This document shows positions 33,763-44,458 of a stretch of DNA of 64,000 nt, piece after piece (position 1 is the first letter of the stretch; every line of letters starts with the position of its first letter). This DNA is from Epichloe hybrida (taxonomy: Eukaryota > Ascomycota > Sordariomycetes > Hypocreales > Clavicipitaceae). A program made the translations under genes and the position numbers. The notes under the pieces are model-generated. The model had not been told where the DNA came from. It did not search any database and saw nothing but the letters and a program-made list of their open reading frames with translations. The DNA is taken from positions 2,604,001-2,668,000 of the forward strand of contig JAFEKR010000007.1 in NCBI GenBank assembly GCA_019022495.1, read 5' to 3'.

Positions 33763-35460
33763 TCACCACAAATTAAACTCCTCGGTCTGACTCTGGCTCT
33801 GAGCCTGAGGCTCGGTTACGGAACTAGCTCCCTTGCTTTTGCTTTTGCTCTTACTCTCGCTCCTACTGGTACCAATGACCGGACTGTGATTATTGTCACT
33901 GCCGCTGGTACTGTTCCTCCTTTTTGCCCTACCATTCTTGCTGCTCGCCCACTCCTCAGATCGCCTCATCTCGTCGGGGCAATCCTGCAGACGAGAAAAG
34001 GCCAAGTCCAATCTCCTTTCCTGGGCGTGAAAGTTGTCCGGGATGTTGCCCAGTCCACTAAGCTCCCAGTATATGTAACAGTTTTCCCACCAGGCATCGT
34101 CGCGAACGAGATGCCTCATTTCGCAGCCTGGGCAATTTCTCATGACCAGCTTGGCGGGTTCATAGCTTTTCTTGGCTTTGGAGAAATGCCTGTCGCCCGG
34201 CAATGCCGATGCTGGGGCGCCGTTTGTGCCGCCCTTCTTGAACCTGTCAGCCCGAGGAGCATCATCATCCTTTTTGGAGTGGCCGAAGGTTTCGGAGCGG
34301 GGTGGACTGATTTCCTTCCTGGACGAGGCGACATCGTCTGCTGATGAGGATGCGTCCATGACGTCTCTCCTCTTGGGGTTGTTGGATTTTTCGACAGGCG
34401 GCAAGTCGTCTCCTCCTGTGTTGTTCGCTCTGCCAAATCGCTCCACTACTACCCCAGCACCATCGTGACCAGGCCCTTTCTTGCTCTTCTTGCCACTGGG
34501 CTTTGACGGCGCGTTGGAACCACTTTCAGAAAAGGTTGCGTGGCCGCTGTGGCTGCCGTTCACGCTAGTCGACTTCGACACAGGCTCTTCTTCGACGGAC
34601 TGCTGTTCCCGACGTGTCGTCACGCCAGTGACGCTATTGTCCCTCTGCTCCTCGCACGCGAGGCCCCCGTCGCCTTGCCGCCTCAGCCTGTACTTGAAAT
34701 CTTCTACGATGTCTAATACGGTCTGCTTGCCCCCCTTTCTCGCCCAGGTCTCGGCGAAGCCCTCATCAAGAACTTGTAGCGACCTCAACAGGTCCTTGAC
34801 CGCGGTGCCTTCATCGAAAGTGCCCCTTTTGAAACGGTGCAGCTCCACGGTCACCAAAGCAATCGCCTCGATGAACGCCTGCTTGTCATCTTCTGGCTGC
34901 ACATTGACCTTGCTGTTATACGTTCGCAACGCTGCTGATGCTAGGTCTCTGTCGGAAGGAGGTTTGATCCTATCGCGCAGCGATAAGATCATAGCTCGGG
35001 GATTTTTGGCCTCGTCGAGCTTGAGATAGGCTCGGTATCTGTCCGGGATACTTTTGTAAATGATTCGGTAGAGCTTCTGGAGCTGATCTTTGGACGAGGT
35101 GTACTCTGCTAGCTGGGCGAGATACTCAGCGGCGTCGATGCGGTACTGCTCGCAGAGGATATCGTACTCGCGCACAGAGAGAGCGTGAGCATGTCGTTCC
35201 TGTTCCACGCGCATGTCGAAGGTCTTGTCGGCCTCGAACTGCTCTCGTTTGACGACAGATTTCAGGACCGGCCGGCTTGGCATGGAGGGCTTGACGGGCT
35301 CGGAGACGTCATTTTGGGCATCTGGATCGACGTATTTCCAGACATTGAGGGCCTGGGCTATGGCGCTCACATCATCGTACCATGCTGGCCAGTCCATGCG
35401 GTCGCCGAGGAAGGCGATGGACTCGTAAGGTCCCTCAGGGGTCGGGATAGCAAGGCCCAT
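33763..35460 (-). CDS. Solitary copia-type Gag-like protein, possibly domesticated
   Basis: Uninterrupted 565-codon frame. The N-terminus has the hallmark of Ty1/copia Gag: a W-x2-W motif in DWPAWYDDVSAIAQAL followed by VWKYVDPD, then a helical capsid-like region to about residue 260 with LYRIIYKSIPDRYRAYL. A low-complexity Ser/Lys/Asp-rich linker leads to a degenerate zinc-knuckle-like block near residue 445 (CPGCEMRH...CYIYWEL), and the protein ends in SKSKSK and QSQSQ repeats. No protease, integrase, reverse transcriptase or LTR is visible on either side: dUTPase and the CENP-K-like gene follow within 300-550 bp. An intact frame without the rest of the element suggests either a co-opted gag gene or a very recent fragment. 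Function unknown. Confidence 0.7.
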   Translation of the reverse strand: MGLAIPTPEGPYESIAFLGDRMDWPAWYDDVSAIAQALNVWKYVDPDAQNDVSEPVKPSMPSRPVLKSVVKREQFEADKTFDMRVEQERHAHALSVREYDILCEQYRIDAAEYLAQLAEYTSSKDQLQKLYRIIYKSIPDRYRAYLKLDEAKNPRAMILSLRDRIKPPSDRDLASAALRTYNSKVNVQPEDDKQAFIEAIALVTVELHRFKRGTFDEGTAVKDLLRSLQVLDEGFAETWARKGGKQTVLDIVEDFKYRLRRQGDGGLACEEQRDNSVTGVTTRREQQSVEEEPVSKSTSVNGSHSGHATFSESGSNAPSKPSGKKSKKGPGHDGAGVVVERFGRANNTGGDDLPPVEKSNNPKRRDVMDASSSADDVASSRKEISPPRSETFGHSKKDDDAPRADRFKKGGTNGAPASALPGDRHFSKAKKSYEPAKLVMRNCPGCEMRHLVRDDAWWENCYIYWELSGLGNIPDNFHAQERRLDLAFSRLQDCPDEMRRSEEWASSKNGRAKRRNSTSGSDNNHSPVIGTSRSESKSKSKSKGASSVTEPQAQSQSQTEEFNLW

Positions 35461-35989
35461 GATTGACGACGGCAGCTTGCGGTTGGGCAGTACGAGTCTG
35501 GATGGGTTGGTTACACCAAAAAAAATTCAACCTCCTGGAACTTTCAATGCGCGTTTTGTGTGCAAGTCGTCAGCTGCGCCCGGAAATGTCCAAGGATGCT
35601 GCCGCGGAATCCCGATATAGTAATTCGCCTGTATGTACTTACTCCGTAGATGTGAGGTTTTTTTTTTTTTTCCCGTATAATGAACACTTGGCAAGTTGGC
35701 AAGATACTGCCGTCCAGGGGTCCCATCCAATCACGGGCCCTGCAGCTCCAAGGCCGCCGCCCATTGGCCAATTCCAAGGCCAGGGACATTCAGTCGCCCC
35801 GCCATTCCGCGTGTGCCAACCCCACATATGCAAGCTTGAAACAACCACATCGAACTGATATCACCAAGACCGTCATCTCTTCCTTCTTAATTACCTTTCG
35901 GCCCCTAACCAGTCCATCTTTCACATCGTCACCACCGTTGCGACCTCTCCATTCTTGGTCGTCCACGTTTCCCTCTTCCGAACAAGACC
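35461..35989. other. Divergent promoter region of the Gag-like and dUTPase genes
   Basis: It contains a TACTCCGTA motif at 35640-35648 and a run of T near 35658-35670. No gene recognised. Confidence 0.5.
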
Positions 35990-36658
35990 ATGTCCGAGGC
36001 CACGTCCACAGCTCCCCCCACCGAAGCAACCTCCCCACCAGCCAAGCGCGTCAAAACCGATCTTTCCACCATGGAAGCTCCTCCCGCCCTACAAGTCAAG
36101 AAGCTCTCTGACAAAGCCCGTCTGCCCACTCGCGGCAGCGCCTTCGCCGCCGGCTACGACGTCTACGCCGCCAAGGAAACCGTCGTGCCTGCAAGAGGCA
36201 AAGTCCTCGTCGACACGGACATTAGCATTGCTGTGCCCGCTGGAACATGTACGTTGACCCATAGCCCTCCCACGGGATTTCCCGGGTAACATTGCATTCG
36301 TCAAAATCAACCAAAAGACGGAATCGAGACACAAAAAAATAAAATAAGCCGAGAAACTGACATGATGCTCTCTCCCCTACAAGACGGCCGCATTGCTCCC
36401 CGCTCTGGTCTCGCAAGCAAACATTTCATCGATACTGGCGCGGGAGTCATTGACGCCGACTACCGCGGCCAAGTCAAGGTCCTGCTTTTCAACCATGCCG
36501 AGACCGACTTTGGGATCAAGGAGGGCGACAGAGTGGCGCAATTGATTATTGAACGTATCTACACGCCCGAGGTGGTGGAAGTACAGGAGCTGGAGGAGAG
36601 TGTGCGAGGAGCAGGTGGATTCGGGAGCACGGGTGGGTTTGCTACAAATGGTGCTTGA
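35990..36658 (+). CDS. DUT1: Deoxyuridine 5'-triphosphate nucleotidohydrolase (dUTPase)
   Basis: Two exons: 35990-36248 and 36384-36658, giving 177 residues. All five trimeric-dUTPase motifs are visible in order: AGYDVYAA near residue 53, [10 protein letters not shown] near 88, [19 protein letters not shown] near 105, [12 protein letters not shown] near 134 and [10 protein letters not shown] near 162. The catalytic Asp sits in motif 3 and the nucleotide-closing Phe in motif 5. The enzyme hydrolyses dUTP to dUMP and pyrophosphate, keeping uracil out of DNA and feeding dTMP synthesis. The first 30 or so residues are a flexible extension with a basic KRVK stretch that could act as a nuclear signal (inference). 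Confidence 0.96.
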
Positions 36659-37012
36659 AAAGCCCTCGCATGGGATATTCAAATGGGAAAAAGATTGTTC
36701 TATCCTGATATGACTTTCAGGCCTGGATTGAGCGTGACATGATGAAACCTGCCCGGGTTGGCAACATTGAATAGACGGAGAGGCTACTTAATGACGAGCT
36801 TCACGAAATGAAAACGACAATAGATTACCCAATCGCGAAATGAGAATCTTGTTGAAAGACAATGGATTGCAAAAAGAAGAAAAAAAAAGAAAAAAAAAAT
36901 ACGATGCGATTATGGTCAAGTTTTTCTTTCTTCGCAACAAATGCAACGAGTCTACCGTCCAACGAGCCCTGTAGTTCCCCCTCTTCTGATGATACGCGAC
37001 CTGAGCTTCATT
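36659..37012. other. Convergent 3' flanks of the dUTPase and pyridoxal kinase genes
   Basis: A/G-rich tract near 36872-36900. Nothing else seen. Confidence 0.5.
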
Positions 37013-38368
37013 TCATATTGGCCGTGCCTCAAACTTGACAGATGGACTTCGCAAACTCTCCAAGTTCTGCACGAGCCTCAGCTCCGAGGCCTTTGATTTA
37101 ATCTGTTGCTCGCCCGTGCCGCTCGCCCGCTGCTCCTCCGTCAAATCTGCCTTTGTCCGCTCCACGACGCTCTGCATGCCGTCTCTTGTCTTGGCCAGCA
37201 CCTCGTGCATGCTCGCGAGGACTTTCTCCGTAGCCCGCGCCAAGGGTAGATGGGCCGCAGTCACGGAATCATCACTCAGCCAGCTGGGGCGGTCGATCAG
37301 CCCGGGCACCGCCCGCACCGCCTCTCGCATGCGGGCCGTGACCAACGCGCCAAACATGTCTCCCGTGCCGCAGAAGTAGCAGTCGATGGATGGAAAGGTG
37401 ATTTGGAAGAGCCGCGCCTTGCGAGCGGAGGCCATGCTGGTACCAACAACGGATAGGTGCGAGGGCGACTGGCCGGGCTGTGAGAAGTTGACGGATGTGA
37501 TGATGACGTGGGGGATGCGATATTTGTCATGGAGGGCCTGGATGGCTGATTTCAAGCTTTCCATGTCGACAATCTTGACTTCTGAGAGGAGCCTGGAATC
37601 CAAATTAGCACGGCAACATCTCGTACATGTACAACAAGAAACAAGTCGTCCTGTGTGGCAAAACGGAAAAGGGGAGTCGGGGCATTCTCACTCGGCCTCA
37701 AACTGGTTCGGCAGAATCAAATCAGCATACGCAATCAGCCCCTTGTACGCAGGCACCACGTCCTCCGCCACGTAAATCTTGCCGTTGTCCCCCATGACGG
37801 GATCCAGAACCCAAAAGAAATCGCTCGGCGCCCCCTTGTTCTTCTCCTTGAGCTCCCTCGCGATGTTGCCCACCGCCACGACGGCCTCCGCGCTGGGAAT
37901 GTACCCCGAGAGCATCATGTCGAAGTCATCGAGATACGACTGGCACAGGCCGTTGTACAGGTCTGTGATTTCCTGGGCCGAGACCTTTGTGCCCGTCCAT
38001 TGCCCATACCCCGTGTGATTGCCTTTTGGCCTTGTCAGAAGACCTTGCCTCGTGTTTATCGAAAAGAGAATTAGAAAAAAAAAAGGGAAACTTACTGAAC
38101 TGCACGGTGTTTAGAGCAGCGACGTCATACCCCAGGGATTGAAGTGCAAATACTGCGATTTTATTGCCAACGTAGCTGTTCCCCCCCCCCCAAAAACACC
38201 GTCAGCATGATAACTTGGTGTTTTTGATAGATCACTCAGTCTGCGCACCCAGAAACAACCTGTCGATGCATTAGTGAAACTCGACAGAGCTTAGTTTCTT
38301 GAAGAACTCGGGACATTTCATACATGGCTAGCCACAGCGAGCACCCTTGTCGGCCTGTCCGCCTCCAT
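37013..38368 (-). CDS. BUD16: Pyridoxal/pyridoxine kinase, with an 11-nt micro-exon
   Basis: Five exons on the minus strand: 38368-38324, 38259-38249, 38175-38096, 38022-37692 and 37592-37013, giving 348 residues. All phases agree, and the joined protein reads VLAVASHVVSGYVGNKIAVF, then LNTVQFSNHTGYGQW, then LPNQFEAELLSEVKI, as in the PdxK/PdxY family. The ATP-binding/catalytic block is CYFCGTGDMFGALV near residue 230, where the final Asp of GTGD is the catalytic base. The metal-binding WVLDPVMGDNGKIYV block lies near residue 110. The enzyme phosphorylates vitamin B6 vitamers to make pyridoxal phosphate. The second exon (VVSG) is only 11 nt. The C-terminal 100 residues carry a helical extension common to fungal members. 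Confidence 0.9.
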
Positions 38369-39110
38369 GACTACGAGTTCGTCTCTATCGAACGTACAGA
38401 AACGCGGTGCTCGTGCGCTGCTCCAAAGGCAGCCTCGTTTGCTGTCCCGCGCGGGCAGACAAGCTTTGCGATGCCCAGGAGATCCCTCAACGTGAATACA
38501 ATAATGGGTAGGCTCCTTCTGAGGCGTGTGCGAAAAGACAAGAATGTAAATGATGGAAGAGAAAGTAAGCCAAATCTGCCAAAAGGCGCGGAAATGTCCC
38601 CCACCCCACTCCCAGAGCCAGGCGCTGGGGTGACTGGTGGACGGGGGTGGAGTCGAGATCTTACCACACCGGCTCATAATCGTCGGAGCCATCATCACAA
38701 TTAGATGCCGCCCCAAGAAATTGCGGATGAGTCGAGAGCTTTGCCTCGCGGCGGGCATATCATTTTTTTTTTTTGAAAATTCATTATCGTCAAGGTACAT
38801 TCCTTCCTCCGTCTAGGTTTCCCGTCCAGGGCCCCAAGGTATACAGTGACCACGCACGCCGTACGCAACATCCTGAAAGCAATGCTCATGTCCAGCCTGA
38901 TCATTCATATAAATCCAGTCCCCATCCTCTTATTTCCACCCCTCGTCTCTCAGCAAGTCCATTCAACAGCGCTGCATGCCTCGACTCGACACTGCGTGCT
39001 CTCTGTAAAACGACCTGCTCACAGAGTCATGTAAGACATCGCTTGATTGTGATTTTATGTTGCCGTGGAAGACTCCGCCTGGCGTCAAATTATCCTTTTC
39101 TTCTTCGTTA
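38369..39110. other. Intergenic between pyridoxal kinase and PCNA
   Basis: Promoter of the pyridoxal kinase gene and 3' flank of the PCNA gene. Frames here lack conserved content. T-run near 38763-38774. Confidence 0.5.
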
Positions 39111-40132
39111 TTACTCCTCGTCACCGATCTAGTCACTCCAAGTCAGTCAAAACGTCCAAGGCCACGGAAAATGGCGCTTGCCAATCCCAAATACTAAAGC
39201 CATGAGATGACATACCTTGGGGGCCAGGTAGAAGCGCAAGTAACTGCTACCGGACAAGTTGTACTCAACCAGTAGAGGAACCTCGCTTGACAAGCATATC
39301 TTGACCTGCGTCGATAGGGCTGCAGCCTTGCAGAAGTTGACCAGGTACTTGAGCGAGAAAGTCAAAGAAACGGGTTCAGTAAGCTCAATGTCCACGTTCA
39401 GCTCGGGCTTGTCAACATTAGTGTGGCTGCGCAGGGTGACAGAACCGTTTCCAATATCGCCGTTGCATGAAAACTTGACGCCATCCTTGGATGCCTCGAT
39501 ATTGACTATACAAGAGAGACAAAGTATACTGATGAGCACGTGCGCTTCATGTTGAGAAAATCTTGGGTGTGGATCATACCTGATTCAGACATGGCAGCCA
39601 AATCGGTGCAGATTCTTCGGAATTCGACAGCGGGCATAGCAATGGTGGCAGCATACTCGGTCTGCGGAATACCCAAATGCTCCTGGTCAATATCCATAAG
39701 TTTCAGGTCGTATTCGCTGACTCTGTCATTCTCGCTGCTCTCGAACAACAGGTTCAGGACATCAGGAGCATCCTCGGCCTTGAGAGTGACTATGTCCTCG
39801 TTCTGAGCGGCGCGCAGTACTTTTGTCAGGGATGTCAAGTTGACTCCTAGAGCGATATTGCGATCGCATCGATAGGGGGAGAAGCCTTCGGCCTTGAGCA
39901 TCATGGACACGAGAGCGACGTGAGAGTTGTCCATGGCCTGGAGAGCAATGCCGGAGTCATTGCAATCAAAGTTGCAGTCTTGAACCAGATCCTTGATAGC
40001 ATCGACAACCTTTATTTTTTTGAAAGCAGAACTATGGTTAGATTGGAAATTGCCACTGTGCGTTGAATTGCAAAGTCGCGGGGGACGTACCTTCTTGAGG
40101 ATATTCGCCTGCTCAAGTCGTGCTTCCAACAT
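39111..40132 (-). CDS. POL30: Proliferating cell nuclear antigen (sliding clamp)
   Basis: Four exons: 40132-40091, 40009-39580, 39505-39216 and 39128-39111, giving 259 residues, the standard PCNA length. The joins restore [20 protein letters not shown], a hallmark N-terminus, and the tail [15 protein letters not shown]. The first exon is 42 nt and the last only 18 nt (IGDEE and stop). Conserved features include [20 protein letters not shown] with the QAMD segment, the interdomain loop near [12 protein letters not shown], and LAPKI at the C-terminus that binds PIP-box partners. The homotrimer encircles DNA and tethers polymerases, ligase and repair factors. The usual ubiquitin/SUMO site Lys164 falls in the exon-3 segment, but I did not align it. 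An MCB element lies upstream. Confidence 0.97.
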
Positions 40133-41073
40133 CTCTGCTGCCAGTGTCAGTAACTGAAATCTTGGTCCATGTAGGATGAATCACCAGTTTGACAAGACGC
40201 ACTGGCGGAAGTTTTTCTTAGTTCTGTGAAAGCGGGGGAGGGGTGGGATGAAGCTAGCGGTGAAAAATGAAGACGTTTGAATGTAGCACAGAGAGAGGCG
40301 AAGGCGATGGAACTTGCGAAATCACCGTGGCACACAAATGACTTCAAGAATGCAAACAGACGAGTTTGAAGAGAAAAGTCGAGAGAAGAGTGGTAGGTAA
40401 AAGGGAGCAAAACGAGGCGAAGGTGTGAGGTGTGTGAGTGGCAGAAAAGCACTTTACACGCGGGCGCGAAGCTGAGGGCAGGTCGAGACGTCGAGACGCG
40501 TCTCGGTGGGGCTGGGACCTCGACGCTCGGCCATTGACACCAACTTTACGCGCATGGCCGCTGCTCGTCAACCTGCACGTGTTCCATCACTTGATTCATG
40601 GCCCATGGGGGGGGTTCAAATTGGCTTACCTGATCTTGGTCTTGGGGTTACGAGAAACTATGGCAACTTATGCAATTGACGAGCAGTTTTGTACACGGAT
40701 TATAAAAGCCCAGGCTCCTGAGAAAGTCTAGATCAACGGGGTCCTCCCTAGTCCCCTGATCCGTATTATGCAATTCAATGGCCACTCCAACACAAAAGAG
40801 AATAATGATGGCCACGCCGTAATGTGCCACTGGCCTCCCGTCTACAAACATATATGAAAATATTAGAGGTGAAGGCAATGTAACCCTGCGCCAAATTCGC
40901 CATCCAAAAATCATGTGAAACGAGACCACGCTCGCCCGGAGAACCCAGATTGCCGTAATGCGCCTGGCTGTGCTTTTTGTCGGAAATGTGCAACAAAGCG
41001 ATGCAATTGTAGGAAGCAAAATAGAAAGACGGGCTGTGCATGAAGCCACCGCCGGTCGGTGTGGTGGTCCAGT
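40133..41073. other. Intergenic: PCNA promoter and vezatin-like gene 3' flank
   Basis: A minus-strand frame at 40648-41049 has hydrophobic stretches but no recognisable family and no start context; I do not call it. The promoter side contains the MCB palindrome listed separately. Confidence 0.5.
40493..40504. promoter_or_regulatory. MCB-type element (ACGCGT) upstream of PCNA
   Basis: ACGCGT at 40496-40501, within the perfect palindrome GAGACGCGTCTC, about 365 bp upstream of the PCNA start. MCB boxes recruit MBF/DSC1 to G1/S genes in yeasts; use here is inference. Confidence 0.5.
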
Positions 41074-43285
41074 TCACAACGACGCAATTCGTCCAGGCGG
41101 AGGAGCACTCTGACGTCCCCTGGGTCGTAGATTGATGACTGTCTCGAGCTCGCGCAACATGCCCTTGGTGGCATCCATCTGCTTGCGCGCCTGCGCTTTC
41201 TGTTCCCTATCTTCCTTCATCTTGATGATCCTCTCGTCTCTCGTCAGCGTGCTCTTTGGCCGTTGTCGTGGCTGCGCCACAGCCTCGAAAACCTCGGGAG
41301 TGTCAGGCTCGGCGGGCTCGACGGCTTCGTTCACATCTGAGCCGAGAGGTGACTCTCCCGTCAGAGCCTTGAGAGCATCTGCGGCGTTGCCGTCGTCAAC
41401 GGTCGTCAGACCGCTGAGTGAGCTCCGTGGCGACAAGAGCGTGCTCATAGAAGACAATCTCTTTTCGTTTCTATCGATTCCGAGAGCGAGAGCCGCCTTG
41501 CCTTCCTCCCATGCAGTGATGAGCTCTTTGAGGTCCGCCCCAATGGATTCGTATTGTGACATCAGACCAGGTCCCAGTTCAGAAATGTCGTTCGAGTCAT
41601 CTAGTGCTCGATCGAATTCTTCTCTTAATAGATGAAGCTTGGCCTGCAAGCCTCGAATACCGGTGGACAGTGAATTGAGCTTCCGTAACTGCGAGCGCCA
41701 GCGTTCTCTGCCGGGGGTTAGAGGAATTTTAGGGGTGGGCGGTGCTGGGAAAGCTGAAGATGCGTGATGGTCAGCGATGGACGAAAAGTGAGATGGAACC
41801 AGGTGCTGGAGACACCAGCAGCACACTGTCGGCGGACTTACACTCGGCTTCGCTCAAAATGGCCCGAAGCTGGTTGTACGCCCCCTCGGTGGATTCGTTG
41901 AGGCCTCGGAGCGCTTCCACGGCCGTAGTCCACCTGAGCAAATCGGGCCCCTCTCCGTTCGCGTCCAAGGCTAGAAAGGCACAGAGGAGCATTTTTCTTG
42001 TAGTGTGAAATCTCGCTGCCAGGATTTTCAGTGTTCGAAGCGACTCAGAATCCTCAAACTCGTTCTCGCTGAACCCTTGCAGAGCATCGGAAATGTCCAA
42101 GTCATTGATGTCGTACATATCATAGTACTTCTCCAGCTCTGTCTGTTCCGCAAACCCTTTGATTAGATTGGACATTTGCTTGTATGCGTCTAGAACATTG
42201 GCAAAGGAGTTCTTCAATGCCTTCCGTAAGCGGACACATTTGCGAGCCTGGTTACGATCTTCTAATCTACTGATGGGGGGCAATGGAGCGCTACTACAGT
42301 TCGCATTAGATAGATTTCATCAGAGAACACGGAGCACAGAAGAGCAGCTTGCTATGTCTTGAATGAAGATGGCACTTACATTCGGTACCCACGCGAGACA
42401 AGCTCTACTTCCTGCACGAGGGACAAGGTAGCTTCAGAGGCGCGGTCAAAGTCGTTTGAGTTGGAAACAAAGGTAGTTATCTCGGCTAGGGACTGTTCTC
42501 GTCTGCGTCGAAGCCACTGTCGACGCATGTATATTTGGCCCAAGAACGAGGCGGCGGCCATGAGCGCCACGATGAAGGCGAGTCGTTTCCGCGTAACATA
42601 AGAAGGAGGACCGTTACCCAGACTCCAGCTCAATAGGACCGCAATGGCAAGCGCGCCGAGTATGGTAGCGAGCATCCCTTCCGTAGTTAAAAATGATTGG
42701 TGCTTTGCGATGTTTTGCGCTGCGTGAGGAATGTTGGGGGCAGCTGGGCGGTGGCCCAAAATTGAAGTCCCGCTCAATAGCTGAGATGCGATGATTGTGT
42801 ATCGGAATCGCTCGAGAAATTTGGAGTTATCAGCGCGGTCGATGCTTGCAACAACGGCGGCCTGTTGGCCCTCGCCAGAAGATTAGCATTTGTTGGTCTT
42901 AAAACAAAACACGGCCAATGCAGCAAACTATCATACCGAGCAATTCCTTCTGATGGCTTGTAAGGTCGTGGTCGCTCCAGGTTCATCTGTTCGCAACCTG
43001 GCCGGAGCTTTCGTCCGAAACCTATTTTTTACCATTGGGCGGCCGGTGGGAGCAAACGGCGAAGGACTTGGAGGCAACGAGGGGTCGGAATGTGACGACT
43101 GTGACGATGGTGGTCGCGCTGGTGAGCTGTGGACGGGTGCCCAGTCTGCTTCGGAGCCTCCACCGCCATCTTGAGCAACATGTTAGCACAGCCGGCGCGA
43201 TCGAGGTCGTCTAGAGGTAGACAATAGGGCGCTCACCTTTGAGATAGTCGGCTAGAGGCGACTCCTCATACACAATGGGCTCCAT
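41074..43285 (-). CDS. Vezatin/Inp2-type peroxisome inheritance or myosin-binding membrane protein
   Basis: Five exons: 43285-43237, 43169-42937, 42861-42380, 42293-41842 and 41753-41074, giving 631 residues with consistent phases. The N-terminus MEPIVYEESPLADYLKG and the block SIDRADNSKFLERFRYTII precede two adjacent membrane segments at about residues 153-176 (GMLATILGALAIAVLLSW) and 185-207 (RLAFIVALMAAASFLG). The conserved vezatin/Mysoin-binding region follows (EVELVSRGYRISAPLPPISR, then RLRKALKNSFANVLDAYKQ), and then helical and low-complexity parts. In yeast, Inp2 links peroxisomes to the class V myosin Myo2 for inheritance. A peroxisome or septal myosin-adaptor role is inferred. The last exon has a Ser/Pro-rich stretch and the helix RIIKMKEDREQKAQARKQMD. 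Confidence 0.8.
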
Positions 43286-44458
43286 GTAGCGACTTTTGTG
43301 TGATGTACGACGTCGCAGGAGATGGTAACATTCAGAGCCATGGGGCATGCGACGTGTGCAGGAGGTGCTGTGGGAAAATACGGCCAAAGAGAGAAATGCC
43401 AACAGAACAAAGCGGCGAGTATGTACGGAGTAATAGTAGAAGCAAAGCAAAAGAAGAGAGGGACTGGACTGGACGCATATGACTATGGTGTGCAGCGTGG
43501 TGTCGACGGACGGACGGCGAAGACGATGGTCTGATGGTCTGATGGTCTGACTGCTCGGCAATGTACATGCAGTGGAGTGGACCAAGGTAACGCTCAGGGG
43601 ATGCTGAACGGGTAATCATAATCATGCACCGCTGGCTTCTTTCTCAGGCCGCCGCTGCGGGAGTTGGTCTGGTGTAGTCCGTAGCAGCCTGCGGAGCGCT
43701 TGGGTGGGGCCCTGCCCTGGAGAGTTACACCTGTCACTGTACAAGTTCCTACGGACTACAGTGGGTGTACAACCCATCGACCTCGACAATAAATTAGCAG
43801 GAACTATTAGCTAATGCATGTGTCAGTACTCCGTACCGTCCATCCATTGTGCCTCGGACCGTGCTCTGCCATTACAGTGCACCAACCCGTCCGGTCCAGA
43901 ACAAAACAACAGCAAACATGGCGCCCAGGAATGATGTGTTGTGAAAAACCAAACTTGTGCGGAGTGCATGACATACATAGGTGTACTGCATATGTACAGA
44001 TCAACTTGGGGTTTTTGCGGATTAATATGGGTCGAACAATCCGGAGAAACGTCCAGTGCGTCCACTATTAGTGGAGCTAGTCCAGAGTCGGTCTCATGTG
44101 TAGCAGCGTGGCTCTCTGACCCTTTTCGACCCTCTTTATTGCCTCGAGGCGCAAACTAGCGCGCCTGGTGCATTTCCATGCTCCGGATCAAGAATCGGGC
44201 GCGTTTGTTGTCTGTGAACATGTCTGCATCTTCATCGCACATATCACACATGGATGGGTGCCATACTTGGGCATCGGAGACATGCCCGCCTCCCTCGTTC
44301 GTCAACGTTGGCTCCGGGACAATGCTTCTGTTTGGTCTAAACCAGTCTCTGGTGTAAAGGTGTAACGGTGTAACCACTAATTCTGTGCCTTTCCTTCCTT
44401 CCTTCCCTACAACCATTCATCATCTCGCCATCCTCCCACCAACTTTCAAGATCAAAAC
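43286..44458. other. Intergenic region
   Basis: Promoter of the vezatin-like gene and 3' flank of the TPS-like gene. It contains an 8-bp tandem repeat (listed separately) and two TACGGAGTA-type motifs (43424-43432 and 43827-43835). No gene recognised. Confidence 0.5.
43525..43548. repeat. 8-bp tandem repeat (GATGGTCT)3
   Basis: Three perfect copies about 240 bp upstream of the vezatin-like start codon. Confidence 0.9.

Noticed and set aside
40648..41049. 133-codon minus-strand frame downstream of the vezatin-like gene
   Set aside because: Hydrophobic stretches only, no recognisable domain, and located in the expected 3' flank.
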